The position numbers were made by a program, and so were the translations under genes. Of a stretch of 40,773 nt of DNA, positions 24,116 to 32,284 are shown in pieces. The stretch is from positions 1 to 40,773 of the forward strand of contig JAEULV010000018.1 in assembly GCA_016793065.1 (NCBI GenBank). The letters are read 5' to 3'. The notes beneath the pieces are model-generated. The model was not told the DNA's origin and did no database searches. It saw nothing but the letters and a program-made list of their open reading frames with translations. Positions within the stretch are counted from its first letter, which is position 1, and the number at the start of each line of letters is the position of its first letter. This stretch comes from Hyphomicrobiaceae bacterium (GTDB taxonomy: Bacteria > Pseudomonadota > Alphaproteobacteria > Rhizobiales > Ancalomicrobiaceae).

Positions 24116-24532
24116 ATGGAGACGGTCGGGAACTGGTTGGCGTGGCTGGCGCACGGGGCGGCGTGGGTTCAGGTCGTCTGGTTCGTCGCAGCCTGTGCCA
24201 TCGGCATCACGTGGATCATCAGGGACGAGATCAGGTTTAAGCGCACGGCTCCCAAGCCCGCAGAGGTCGCGGCCTATGCCGACCAGCTCGAAGCCGCCCA
24301 CGGCCCTGACGCGCTCCGCGTCGTCGGGCAGGCGATGCACGACGCCCGCACGAGCGGCGACTTCCAGACGCGCCGCTTCCTCAAGGAGGTGTCCGGCGAA
24401 CTGGTGCGGCGGCTGATCGCGGTAAATAGGGGTCGGGAGGGGACACTGATAATCGACGATGCTGCCCCTGAACCCCTTCCCTCTGGTATACAAACCGGCT
24501 ATACGTGGGACACACAAGGCAGGCGTAAGTAG
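24116..24532 (+). CDS. Small membrane-anchored protein of unknown function
   Basis: A 138-residue protein with one N-terminal hydrophobic segment (about residues 5-35, WLAWLAHGAAWVQVVWFVAA), then a soluble helical domain with LEAAHGPDALRVVGQAMHDA and a variable C-terminus. I do not recognise the family. GAGAGAGG just upstream of ATG 24116 is a good ribosome binding site. It is divergent from the XRE gene, with 81 bases between starts, and is the last gene before attR. It could be a cargo effector or an accessory factor. Confidence 0.6.
   Translation: METVGNWLAWLAHGAAWVQVVWFVAACAIGITWIIRDEIRFKRTAPKPAEVAAYADQLEAAHGPDALRVVGQAMHDARTSGDFQTRRFLKEVSGELVRRLIAVNRGREGTLIIDDAAPEPLPSGIQTGYTWDTQGRRK
24484..24494 (+). 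repeat. Candidate integrase arm-type site, right end
   Basis: TGGTATACAAA, an exact copy of 7640-7650, lies 72 bases inside the attR core. It overlaps the 3' end of the membrane-protein gene. Confidence 0.45.
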
Positions 24533-24566
24533 CTGGTATTGAACGGCTAAGTTGGCTCAAGGGGAA

Positions 24567-24586
24567 ATTCCCCTCAGCTCCACCAA
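24567..24586 (+). repeat. attR core of the genomic island
   Basis: An exact 20-base copy of the attL core and of the 3' end of tRNA-Ala. No acceptor 5' strand or anticodon arm precedes it, so it is only the displaced target end, not a second tRNA. Confidence 0.92.
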
Positions 24587-24948
24587 TTCCCCTTATTAAT
24601 TGCTTGTTTTCGTTAGTTTTTTAGTCTTCATATCCATACCCCCCACCATCCCGACATCGGCAGTCATTCCCGATATGTCGGGTGACGGGAACGATGCGCG
24701 TTTATGGGTGTTGCATTTGCCAGCCGGTCCGGGTCTGGCAGATGACAGACTTTTGTTGCCCCTCCCCCCCCACCGTTCCGGTCCGCGACTGCAAAGGCTG
24801 CCGGTTCAACGAGCGCGGACTTCGACGCGGGAATTCTCGCGACCGCAGCGACAATGCCCGGACGGGCGCCTCAAGCCCCAGGCTGTTGCGTCCTCCCTCG
24901 CCTGTCGGCTCGTGCGACGCGGCACCTCGTTACGGCGCACCCGATCGG
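24587..24948. other. Original downstream flank of tRNA-Ala, no gene seen
   Basis: The first 70 bases are T-rich and probably formed the original terminator region of the tRNA. Then CCCGACAT (24650-24657) pairs with ATGTCGGG (24675-24682) as an imperfectly spaced hairpin. The remaining bases up to the IS3 remnant show no supported coding frame. Confidence 0.4.
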
Positions 24949-25263
24949 TCAGCGGTCGGGCTCCGCCATGCGAAATATGCAGATGCCATCAACAAGATCT
25001 CATTCGCCTGCCGCAGTTCACGGTTTTCACGCTCGGGGGCCTGCGGGCGGGCATTCAGGTCCGGGGCAATGCCGCCGACCCAACCGCTTTCCCGCTCAGC
25101 TCGCTTGACCCACGACGCAGTGTCTCCGGCGGACAGCCGATCTTGCTGCGATCGAGGCGATGGCAGCCCAGCGGAAGTCGTGTTCGCCTTCGTATTCAAG
25201 GACTATCCTGACCGCGTCGCTACGCACTTCAGTGGCAAGCCTGTTCGTCGTCCTGCTCGTCAT
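24949..25263 (-). pseudogene. Frameshifted IS3-family transposase OrfA remnant
   Basis: Translation from ATG 25263 gives MTSRTTNRLATEVRSDAVRI then VLEYEGEHDFRWAAIASIAA, the N-terminal helix-turn-helix part of IS3-family OrfA. A one-base deletion in the GCAGCAAGATCGG region then shifts the frame. The next frame continues with WVKRAERESGWVGGIAPDLN and ERENRELRQANEIL and ASAYFA, the leucine-zipper and end of OrfA, with another shift close to the end. At least two lesions make it inactive. No OrfB follows it on the lower-coordinate side. Confidence 0.85.
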
Positions 25264-25463
25264 GGCTCCATCCGCCCAGGAGCTGGAACCTCCGGCAAAC
25301 CCGGTGCGGTTCACTCCGGGAAATCCAGCCGGCAGCCTGCGTGCCTGCACATCCTGCCTGGGGTACACAGGCATCCGGACGACAGCCCGCTGTCTCGGGC
25401 TCGATGCCGAGGATGCGCTTATACGCGGGAAAGGGGTGGAGGCGCGCGGCGGTCACTGCGCTC

Positions 25464-25491
25464 TTGACTCCCGATTGGTTTGTCTGATTAT
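25464..25491 (+). promoter_or_regulatory. Candidate promoter of imuA-imuB-dnaE2
   Basis: TTGACT (25464-25469) and GATTAT (25486-25491) are separated by 16 bases, directly upstream of the LexA box. LexA bound just downstream of the -10 would block transcription start. Confidence 0.45.
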
Positions 25492-25493
25492 TG

Positions 25494-25508
25494 GAACATA
25501 ACATGAAC
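25494..25508 (+). promoter_or_regulatory. LexA (SOS) box of the imu operon
   Basis: GAACATAACATGAAC is an exact match to the alphaproteobacterial LexA operator GAAC-N7-GAAC. It ends 14 bases before the imuA start codon. Damage-inducible control of imuA-imuB-dnaE2 by LexA is established in alphaproteobacteria such as Caulobacter. Confidence 0.88.
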
Positions 25509-25522
25509 ATTGGTGCCGAGCG

Positions 25523-26269
25523 ATGTCACTCTCCCATTCTCGCATGCCGGAGGGCAATCCCCGGCCCTCATGCCTTCCCGTACTGGCGGAGAGTGGCCTG
25601 CATGAGTTTTTTGCCGAGCACGAGGCGGACAGCGCGGCGCCCGGGGCGCTGGCGCTGATGCTGGCGGCGGGCAGCAGGGACGGCGCCTGGCTCTGGGTGC
25701 GCCATGAGCCGCAGGGACGCGAAACCGGGTTGCCCTATCCCTCAGGGTTGGCAGAGCTGGGGCTATCTCCGGCGGCGGTGCTGTTTTTTCGCGCCCAGGA
25801 TGTTGCCAGCGCGCTTCAGGCGGGGCTGGAGGGCGCGCGCTGTGCGGCCTTGGGAGCGGTCATCATCGAACTGCGGGGCGAGGCGAAAGCCTATGATCTG
25901 GTGGCCAGTCGTCGCCTTTCCCTGGCGGGGAGAACCTGTGGCGTACCGGTGGTGATGGTGCGTCTTGGCGCATCGCCCGTGCCCAGCGCGGCGCACACCC
26001 GCTGGCAGGTGCGCGCACTGCCCTCGCGCCCCCTGGCGGCCAAGGCGCCGGGGCCGCCCGGCTTCGAGCTGAGTTTGCTCCGCGCCCGCAACGGGCGGGA
26101 AGGTGTGCTTATTCACGTGGAGTGGGATCGCGATGCCCGCCAGTTCATCCCCCGTTCTCCCCTCGGCACCGACCTGCCCGCGCGCCGCGCCGCGCCGGTA
26201 TCTGGCGCTGTGGTGCCCGTTCCTCTCCACCGACCGGGCGCACCGGATGTCTGGCGCCACGCGGGATGA
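25523..26269 (+). CDS. imuA: SOS mutasome accessory protein ImuA
   Basis: A 248-residue protein distantly related to RecA/SulA that supports error-prone translesion synthesis with ImuB and DnaE2. The pattern LHEFFAE near residue 27, LALMLAAGSRDGAWLWVRHE, AQDVASALQAGLEGARCAAL and SRRLSLAGRTCGVPVVMVRL follows alphaproteobacterial ImuA. The RecA-type nucleotide-binding P-loop is not visible, as usual for ImuA. Its 3' end overlaps imuB by about 137 bases in another frame. The LexA box lies just upstream, so it is the first gene of the SOS-induced operon. Confidence 0.9.
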   Translation: MSLSHSRMPEGNPRPSCLPVLAESGLHEFFAEHEADSAAPGALALMLAAGSRDGAWLWVRHEPQGRETGLPYPSGLAELGLSPAAVLFFRAQDVASALQAGLEGARCAALGAVIIELRGEAKAYDLVASRRLSLAGRTCGVPVVMVRLGASPVPSAAHTRWQVRALPSRPLAAKAPGPPGFELSLLRARNGREGVLIHVEWDRDARQFIPRSPLGTDLPARRAAPVSGAVVPVPLHRPGAPDVWRHAG

Positions 26270-27728
26270 TTCTCCCTTCGTGCTGGTGGAAAAGGCCAGG
26301 GGCGCGCGGACCATTGCCGCGCTCAATGCCGTCGCCGCCGGGCTTGGCTTGCGCTTTGGCATGACGCTCGCGCAGGGACGGGCCTTGGTGCCGCAGCTGA
26401 CCACCGGCGAAGCGGATGCCGACGGGGATTCCCGCTTTCTCCACACCCTTGCCGCCACCTGTGAAATCTTCACCCCGCTGGTGGCGCTCCGTGGTGCGGA
26501 TGGCCTCATTCTCGACATTACCGGCTGCGCTCATCTTTTCGGGGGAGAGCGCGAAATCGGGCAGGCTGCCCGTGGTCGCCTGCATCGGTGGGGCGTGCAG
26601 ACACAAGCTGCCATCGCCGGAACGCCGGAGGCAGCCTGGGCTTTCGCCCGTCACAAGCGCGGCATCATCGCGCAATCCGGCGAGGAGGAGGCTCTCGCGA
26701 AAGAGCTGCCAATCACGGCGCTGGATCAGGACAGGGCCACCACGCTGGCGTTGGGTCGCGCCGGATTCCAAACGCTTGGCGATCTGGCGAACCGCCCCTC
26801 GAATCTTCTATCGGCGCGCTTCGGCGAGGGGCTGGCGAGCGTGCTGAGCCGGGTACTTGGGCGGGAGGATATACGTATCACGCCGCTGCGCCCGCTGCCG
26901 GAAGTGATGGCGGAACGGCATTTCCCCGAACCGTTGGGATTGATGGAGAGCCTTCTTGCCACACTGGAGCGGTTGGCGGGCGATGCCATGCGGGCGCTGG
27001 AGACGCGCGGGATTGGCGGGCGCGCTTTTGAGGCGAGTTTCTTCCGGTCCGACGGTATGGTCCGGCGCATCCACATCCAGACGGCGCAGCCAACGCGGGA
27101 CGTTGCCAGTCTGATGCGACTGACCCGTCTGAAAATCGACGCGCTCGCTGATCCGCTCGATCCGGGCTTCGGGTTCGATGCCCTGCGCCTCGCGGTGCTC
27201 CGGACCGAGCCGCTGGCTGAGCTCCAGCCCCATCTTGACGGCGAGCGAAGCGCGGCGGAAGGCGCGCAGGCGCTGGCAGATCTCGTCAACCGTCTGGTGG
27301 CACGTTTCGGGCACGAGAGCGTGCAGCGCTTCGTGGCCAGCGATACGCATGATCCCGCGCGGGCGGGCGGCACCGCGCCATGGCTTTCGAGCGCACCGTC
27401 CACATGGCCCGCGCTCGAGCCGGGGCAGCCGCCCGCGCGCCCCTTCACGCTTTTTGTGCATCCCCAGCCGATTGATGTGCTGGCCGAAGTGCCGGACAGT
27501 CCCCCCTTGCGCTTTCGCTGGCGGCGCGTGCTGCATGAGGTAATGCTCGCGGAGGGTCCCGAGCGCATCGCGCCGGAATGGTGGCGCGAAGGCGCGTCGA
27601 CCGCTCCCGCGCGCGATTACTACCGCGTCGAGGATGCGAAAGGGCACCGCTTCTGGGTTTTCCGCGAGAGGCTCTACGGGGACACGAACGCAAGCCCACG
27701 CTGGTTCATGCACGGGCTTTTCGCATGA
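26133..27728 (+). CDS. imuB: Y-family DNA polymerase-like protein ImuB
   Basis: This 531-residue protein has the Y-family polymerase fold but serves as a clamp-binding adaptor for DnaE2. The N-terminal strand reads RRYLALWCPFLSTDR: the catalytic acidic residues of true Y-family polymerases (DxDxFFxxVE) are missing, as in other ImuB proteins. LILDITGCAHLFGGE and the little-finger region from about residue 250 follow. A candidate beta-clamp-binding stretch is RPFTLFVHPQPI near residue 430, and the ImuB-specific C-terminus (RDYYRVEDAKGHRFWVFRERL) ends the protein. ATG 26133 is the last start before the conserved strand. The stop overlaps dnaE2 (ATGA). Confidence 0.93.
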   Translation: MPASSSPVLPSAPTCPRAAPRRYLALWCPFLSTDRAHRMSGATRDDSPFVLVEKARGARTIAALNAVAAGLGLRFGMTLAQGRALVPQLTTGEADADGDSRFLHTLAATCEIFTPLVALRGADGLILDITGCAHLFGGEREIGQAARGRLHRWGVQTQAAIAGTPEAAWAFARHKRGIIAQSGEEEALAKELPITALDQDRATTLALGRAGFQTLGDLANRPSNLLSARFGEGLASVLSRVLGREDIRITPLRPLPEVMAERHFPEPLGLMESLLATLERLAGDAMRALETRGIGGRAFEASFFRSDGMVRRIHIQTAQPTRDVASLMRLTRLKIDALADPLDPGFGFDALRLAVLRTEPLAELQPHLDGERSAAEGAQALADLVNRLVARFGHESVQRFVASDTHDPARAGGTAPWLSSAPSTWPALEPGQPPARPFTLFVHPQPIDVLAEVPDSPPLRFRWRRVLHEVMLAEGPERIAPEWWREGASTAPARDYYRVEDAKGHRFWVFRERLYGDTNASPRWFMHGLFA

Positions 27729-30700
27729 GCTATGCCGAGCTGGCCTGTGCCACGAATTTCTCCTTCCTGCGCGGCGCCTCGCCGGCGGCGGATCTGGTGC
27801 TGACCTCGCTGCTTCTGGGACACTCGGGCCTCGGCATCGCGGATCGCAATACGGTGGCGGGAGTGGTGCGGGCATGGGGCGCACTGAAAGAACTGCGCGA
27901 GGGCGGGGTGTTGCCTCCCGTCAAGCGGCGAGAAGGTTCCGGACCGGGGGAAAATCGCGTCGAGATCGCCCCGCTCTTGCCCGATGAGGAAAGGGCCGAC
28001 GCGCTCCGGGCCAAGGTGCGGGCGCGCGCGCGGGATTTCCGGCTCGTCACCGGCGCACGCCTCGCCTTTGCCGATGGCACGCCCGACATCATCGCCTATC
28101 CCGCCACCCGTGCGGGCTGGGCGCGGCTGTGCCGCTTGCTCACGCGGGGCAATCGCCGCGCGAGGAAGGGAGAATGCGACCTCGGGCTCGACGATCTCCT
28201 TTCCGATGCGCGCGATCTTCTGCTCGTCGTGATGCCGGAGCGAGAGAGCCGAAATCTCGCCGCGCTGCTGCCACGCCTTCGCGAGGCTGCTCCGGACATG
28301 CTCTGGCTTGGCGCGACCATGCCGCGCCGGGGCGATGACCGCAGGCGCCTTGCCGCGTTGACGCAAATTGCCCATGCCACCGGCCTTCCGCTCATCGCGA
28401 CCAATGACGTGCTCTATGCCGATCCAACACAACGCGATCTGCAGGATATCCTCACCTGCATCCGCGAGGGGCGGACGCTTGAAAATGCGGGTCGCCTGCT
28501 GGAGGCGAATGCCGAGCGCCACCTCAAGCATCCGCGCGAGATGGCGCGCCTGTTCGCCGATTGCCCGCAGGCGATCGGCGAAACGCAGGTCCTTCTCGCC
28601 CGCATCGCGTTCGATCTGGGACAGCTCACCTACGAATACCCCGATGAGCCTATCCCGCCCGGCAAGGATGCCCAGGGTTGGCTGACGGAACTGACGTGGC
28701 GCCATGCCGCGATCCGCTACCCCGATGGCGTGCCTTCCCGCGTGGAGAAGTTGCTGCACGACGAACTCGCGTTGATCGCCAAGCTCGATTACGCGCGCTA
28801 TTTTCTCACCATCCACGACATTGTGCGCGTCGCGAACGACAAGGGCATCCTGTGTCAGGGCCGTGGTTCGGCCGCCAATTCCGCCGTGTGCTTTGTGCTC
28901 GGCATCACCTGCGTCGACCCGGCCGAACACAATGTGCTTTTCGCGCGCTTCATCTCCGAGGAGCGCAAGGAACCACCCGATATCGATGTCGATTTCGAGC
29001 ATGAGCGGCGGGAGGAGATCATCCAGCACATCTACCAGCGCTATGGCCGTGAGCGCGCCGGCCTCGCCGCCGCCGTGATCCATTACCGCCCGAAGAGCGC
29101 GATCCGCGATGTGGGCAAGGCGCTGGGCCTGTCGGAGGATGTCACGGCGGCGCTCTCGGGCACCCAATGGGGCAGCTGGGGTTCCGACATCACCCGCAAT
29201 CAGGTGAGACAGGCAGGGCTCGACCCGGACAATCCCGCGATTGCGCGCGCGGTGGGCTTCGCCAAGCGCATCCTCGGGTTTCCGCGCCACCTCTCGCAAC
29301 ATGTCGGCGGCTTCATCCTCACCCGCGGGCGGCTCGATGAACTGGTGCCGATCGGCAATGCCGCCATGGCGGAGCGTACCTTCATCGAATGGGACAAGGA
29401 CGACATCGACACGCTGAAACTGATGAAGGTGGATGTGCTGGCGCTCGGCATGCTCACCTGCATCCGCAAGGCATTCGAGCTGCTCAAGGATCATGACCGC
29501 ATCGACATGGGCCTCAACGACGTGCCCCCCGACGATGTTCCGACCTACGACATGCTGTGCCGGGGCGATTCCATCGGCGTGTTTCAGGTCGAAAGCCGCG
29601 CGCAGATCAACATGCTGCCGCGCCTGAAGCCGCGCCGGTTCTACGATCTCGTCATTCAGGTAGCCATCGTCCGGCCCGGCCCCATTCAGGGCAACATGGT
29701 GCATCCATATCTGCGCCGCCGCTCGGGGGTGGAAAAGGTGAGCTTTCCCTCGCCCGCGCCCCCGCATGATCCCGATGAGCTGCGCGGCGTGCTCGGCAAG
29801 ACCATGGGTGTGCCGCTGTTTCAGGAACAGGCGATGCAGCTTGCGATGGTGGCGGCCGAATTCTCCGATGTGGAGGTCAACCAGCTCCGGCGCGCCATGG
29901 CCTCCTTCCGCCATCTCGGGACGATGCACCGCTTCGAGAGCCTCATGGTGGAGCGCATGGTGGCGCGCGGCTATACGCGTGACTTCGCGCAGTCTTGCTT
30001 CAACCAGATCAAGGGCTTCGGCTCCTATGGCTTTCCGGAAAGCCATGCCGCCAGCTTTGCCAAGCTGGTCTACATCTCTTCCTGGCTGAAGTGCCATCAT
30101 CCGGCGGCCTTCGCCTGCGCGCTGCTGAACTCCCAGCCGATGGGTTTCTATGCCCCGGCGCAGATCGTGCGCGATGCCCGTGAACATGGCGTGGAGGTAC
30201 GCCCCATCGATGTAAACGAGAGCTTCTGGGACAATACGCTGGAGCGCGCCCTGGATGGCTCGCTCGCGCTGCGCCTCGGCTTCCGGCAGGCCGAGGGCAT
30301 CCACGAGGCGGAAGCCAGGCGGCTGGTGGCGGGGCGGCGCAACGGCTTCGTCAACGCGGAAGCTGTGGCCCGGCGCGCGCGCCTGCACGGTCGCCCGATG
30401 CACGCGCTGGCCGATGCCGATGCCTTCCGTTCCATCGGGCTGGATCGCCGCGCGGCGCTCTGGGAGGTGCGGCGTTTGCCTGAGGATGACCCGCTGCCGC
30501 TGTTTGCCGCCGTCGATGCCCGGGAGCTCGGCGAAGAAGAAGACGCCAAGCTACCGGAAATGACACTGGGCGAGCATGTCGCCACCGACTACCAGACCAT
30601 GCGGCTCTCGCTCAAAGCCCATCCCATGGCGTTGCTGCGTCCGCTTCTTGCTCGCGACGGGGTATGCAGCGCGGCGGAAACGGGCACTCGCGCCGATGGG

Positions 30701-31135
30701 CGTTTCACCCGCATGGCAGGGCTGGTGCTGGTGCGCCAGCGCCCCGGCAAGGGCAATGCGATCTTCATCACGCTGGAGGATGAAACCGGGGTGACGAATT
30801 GCGTGCTCTGGGCACGCCAGTTCGAGGCGCTGCGTCGTCCGGTGATGGCGGCGCGGCTGATGCTGGTGGAGGGGCGCGTGCAGCGCTCCACCGAGGGTGT
30901 GGTGCACCTGATGCTGAGCAACGTCATCGACCGCTCGGCGATGCTCGCTCATCTCTGGGCGGCGGATGGGACCGGATCGGCGCTCATCCCGCCAAGGCGC
31001 GCGCCTGCGGGTGAAGGCACAATCCCCGGCGATGACGGCAATGCGCGCGATCCCCGCCGCGCGGTATCCACCCTGCCGCGTCATCGCCATCCGCGCGATG
31101 CCCGCATCCTGCCGAAAAGCCGGGATTTCCATTGA
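27725..31135 (+). CDS. dnaE2: Error-prone DNA polymerase III alpha subunit DnaE2
   Basis: A 1136-residue C-family polymerase that performs damage-induced mutagenic synthesis. The PHP domain starts at YAELACATNFSFLRGASPAA; the HSxYS metal motif of the DnaE1 PHP domain is changed to NFSFLRGAS, as in DnaE2. The palm carries RGSAANSAVCF and the acidic triplet in PDIDVDFEHERREE (D421, D423). Then come the finger and tail regions, and an OB domain near residue 1000 (GNAIFITLEDETGVTNCVLW). The C-terminus RILPKSRDFH is a DnaE2 hallmark, so the gene is complete. It overlaps imuB by ATGA and completes the imuA-imuB-dnaE2 operon. The chromosomal DnaE1 should be elsewhere. Confidence 0.96.
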   Translation: MSYAELACATNFSFLRGASPAADLVLTSLLLGHSGLGIADRNTVAGVVRAWGALKELREGGVLPPVKRREGSGPGENRVEIAPLLPDEERADALRAKVRARARDFRLVTGARLAFADGTPDIIAYPATRAGWARLCRLLTRGNRRARKGECDLGLDDLLSDARDLLLVVMPERESRNLAALLPRLREAAPDMLWLGATMPRRGDDRRRLAALTQIAHATGLPLIATNDVLYADPTQRDLQDILTCIREGRTLENAGRLLEANAERHLKHPREMARLFADCPQAIGETQVLLARIAFDLGQLTYEYPDEPIPPGKDAQGWLTELTWRHAAIRYPDGVPSRVEKLLHDELALIAKLDYARYFLTIHDIVRVANDKGILCQGRGSAANSAVCFVLGITCVDPAEHNVLFARFISEERKEPPDIDVDFEHERREEIIQHIYQRYGRERAGLAAAVIHYRPKSAIRDVGKALGLSEDVTAALSGTQWGSWGSDITRNQVRQAGLDPDNPAIARAVGFAKRILGFPRHLSQHVGGFILTRGRLDELVPIGNAAMAERTFIEWDKDDIDTLKLMKVDVLALGMLTCIRKAFELLKDHDRIDMGLNDVPPDDVPTYDMLCRGDSIGVFQVESRAQINMLPRLKPRRFYDLVIQVAIVRPGPIQGNMVHPYLRRRSGVEKVSFPSPAPPHDPDELRGVLGKTMGVPLFQEQAMQLAMVAAEFSDVEVNQLRRAMASFRHLGTMHRFESLMVERMVARGYTRDFAQSCFNQIKGFGSYGFPESHAASFAKLVYISSWLKCHHPAAFACALLNSQPMGFYAPAQIVRDAREHGVEVRPIDVNESFWDNTLERALDGSLALRLGFRQAEGIHEAEARRLVAGRRNGFVNAEAVARRARLHGRPMHALADADAFRSIGLDRRAALWEVRRLPEDDPLPLFAAVDARELGEEEDAKLPEMTLGEHVATDYQTMRLSLKAHPMALLRPLLARDGVCSAAETGTRADGRFTRMAGLVLVRQRPGKGNAIFITLEDETGVTNCVLWARQFEALRRPVMAARLMLVEGRVQRSTEGVVHLMLSNVIDRSAMLAHLWAADGTGSALIPPRRAPAGEGTIPGDDGNARDPRRAVSTLPRHRHPRDARILPKSRDFH

Positions 31136-31191
31136 TCCCGGCGAGGCGTGCTAAAGCTGGCACCGCTTGTCTGGGCGGCGCCTCGCGGGAT

Positions 31192-31560
31192 TTAGTGGAT
31201 CTCACGCCGGGGTGTCGACCGCGGGGTCTTGGCCATCTGTCGCCCGCCGAAGTCAGCCTTGTCGGGTGTGCGCCCGTCAAGGTTCGAATGTGGACGTCCG
31301 GAATTGTAAAAGTCGATGTGGTTGGAGATCGATGCTCTCGCTTCCCGAACAGTCTCGCAGGCCTTCAGGTCGACCTCCTCGTACTTGATCGATCGCCAGA
31401 ACCGCTCGACGAAGACGGTGTCTCGCCAGGCACCCTTGCCGTCCATGCTGGTCGAGATGCCGGCGGCCGTCAAAACGCCGGTAAACCGGAGACTGGTGAA
31501 CTGACTGCCCTGGTCCATGTTGAAGATCTCCGGCTTGCCATGCCGAGCCATCGCTCCATC
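31192..31560 (-). pseudogene. IS3-family transposase OrfB, C-terminal remnant
   Basis: The minus-strand frame encodes ARHGKPEIFNMDQGSQFTSL with the second Asp of the DDE triad. It continues with DTVFVERFWRSIKYEEVDLK, containing the Glu, and NSGRPHSNLDGRTPDKADF near the end. The first half of OrfB, with the first Asp and the HTH_21 region, is absent, and the last residues differ from typical OrfB ends. It is therefore a fragment. It and the OrfA remnant at 24949-25263 point the same way and bracket the imu cassette. Confidence 0.87.
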
Positions 31561-31724
31561 ACCCTCTCCCCATCCCGCCATCGCCCCCGGTCTCATCGCC
31601 GGAATGTCCCGTCTTGAAACGGTCAGTGGCTATGGCGTATGATGGAGGGACCAAGGCCTGTCTTGGCGGGTCCGATTGCCGGCTTGGCGCGGGCGTTCTC
31701 CTGTTGGAGTTGACTGAACTGGAT

Positions 31725-32135
31725 ATGCAGCTGATGAACGCGGGTTCGACCGACCCCATCCCGCAGCCGATCGACAGCCGCCCGGCTGCCGCGCCGGCTG
31801 AAGTGCTGGAAGCCACCCTCGCGAGCCTTGAGGATTCGAAGGCCGAGGATATCGTCAACATCGACGTTGCCGGCAAGTCGACCCTTGCCGATCACATGAT
31901 CGTCGCCACCGGTCGTTCCAACCGCCATGTCGGCGCCATCGCCGATCGCCTGGTCGAGGATCTCGGCGCCATCGGCGTCAAGGGCATCCGCGTCGAGGGC
32001 CTGCCCCATTGCGACTGGGTGCTGATCGACGCCGGCGACCTGATCATTCACGTCTTCCGACCGGAAGTCCGGCAGTTCTACAATCTCGAAAAGATGTGGG
32101 CGGCCGATCCGGTGGCGGAACACCGCGCCCGCTGA
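31725..32135 (+). CDS. rsfS: Ribosomal silencing factor RsfS
   Basis: A protein of about 136 residues that binds L14 (uL14) of the large ribosomal subunit and blocks joining with the small subunit under starvation. The core LEATLASLEDSKAEDIVNID, MIVATGRSNRHVGAIADRLV, GLPHCDWVLIDAGDLIIHVF and the ending RQFYNLEKMWA are all present. The start is uncertain: ATG 31725 gives a modest N-terminal tail, while the frame is open up to 31614 near the IS remnant. rlmH follows 149 bases downstream, the usual order. The gene usually found upstream in rhizobia (nadD) is not here. Confidence 0.93.
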   Translation: MQLMNAGSTDPIPQPIDSRPAAAPAEVLEATLASLEDSKAEDIVNIDVAGKSTLADHMIVATGRSNRHVGAIADRLVEDLGAIGVKGIRVEGLPHCDWVLIDAGDLIIHVFRPEVRQFYNLEKMWAADPVAEHRAR

Positions 32136-32284
32136 TCCGACGCGCCGACGCCACCGCCTGCCTTCCGGCGCCAGGTGCTCGCGCCGGAGGCAAGCCGCGC
32201 CGGCGCGCGACGGGGCAACGCGGGCTTGCCGCCGGCGCCTGCCGGTCGAAGCGGCGCTGTCGGCAATCCTGGCGGATAAACCCC

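Larger units (their letters stand above)
7544..24586. mobile_element. tRNA-Ala-integrated genomic island (about 17 kb)
   Basis: The island is bounded by the exact 20-base repeats at 7544-7563 and 24567-24586. It carries a tRNA-adjacent tyrosine integrase, an HNH-like protein, an AlpA-type regulator, a second tyrosine recombinase with an RarA-C-like partner, a type I R-M operon with fic, nuclease and metallopeptidase genes, an XRE/zinc-ribbon pair and a small membrane protein. No conjugation, replication or phage structural genes are present, so it is best described as an integrative defence island that would depend on other elements for transfer. Base and codon composition vary within it, suggesting stepwise assembly. 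Confidence 0.88.

Noticed and set aside
24567..24586. A second tRNA gene at the right end of the island
   Set aside because: Only the 3' 20 bases are present; no acceptor 5' strand, D arm or anticodon arm precedes them.
27674..30403. A 909-codon minus-strand frame opposite dnaE2
   Set aside because: dnaE2 is intact end to end with family motifs; the opposite frame is a composition artefact.
24949..31560. A single IS3 element interrupted by the imu cassette
   Set aside because: On the minus strand OrfA should lie at higher coordinates than OrfB; here the order is reversed, so two separate copies are needed.
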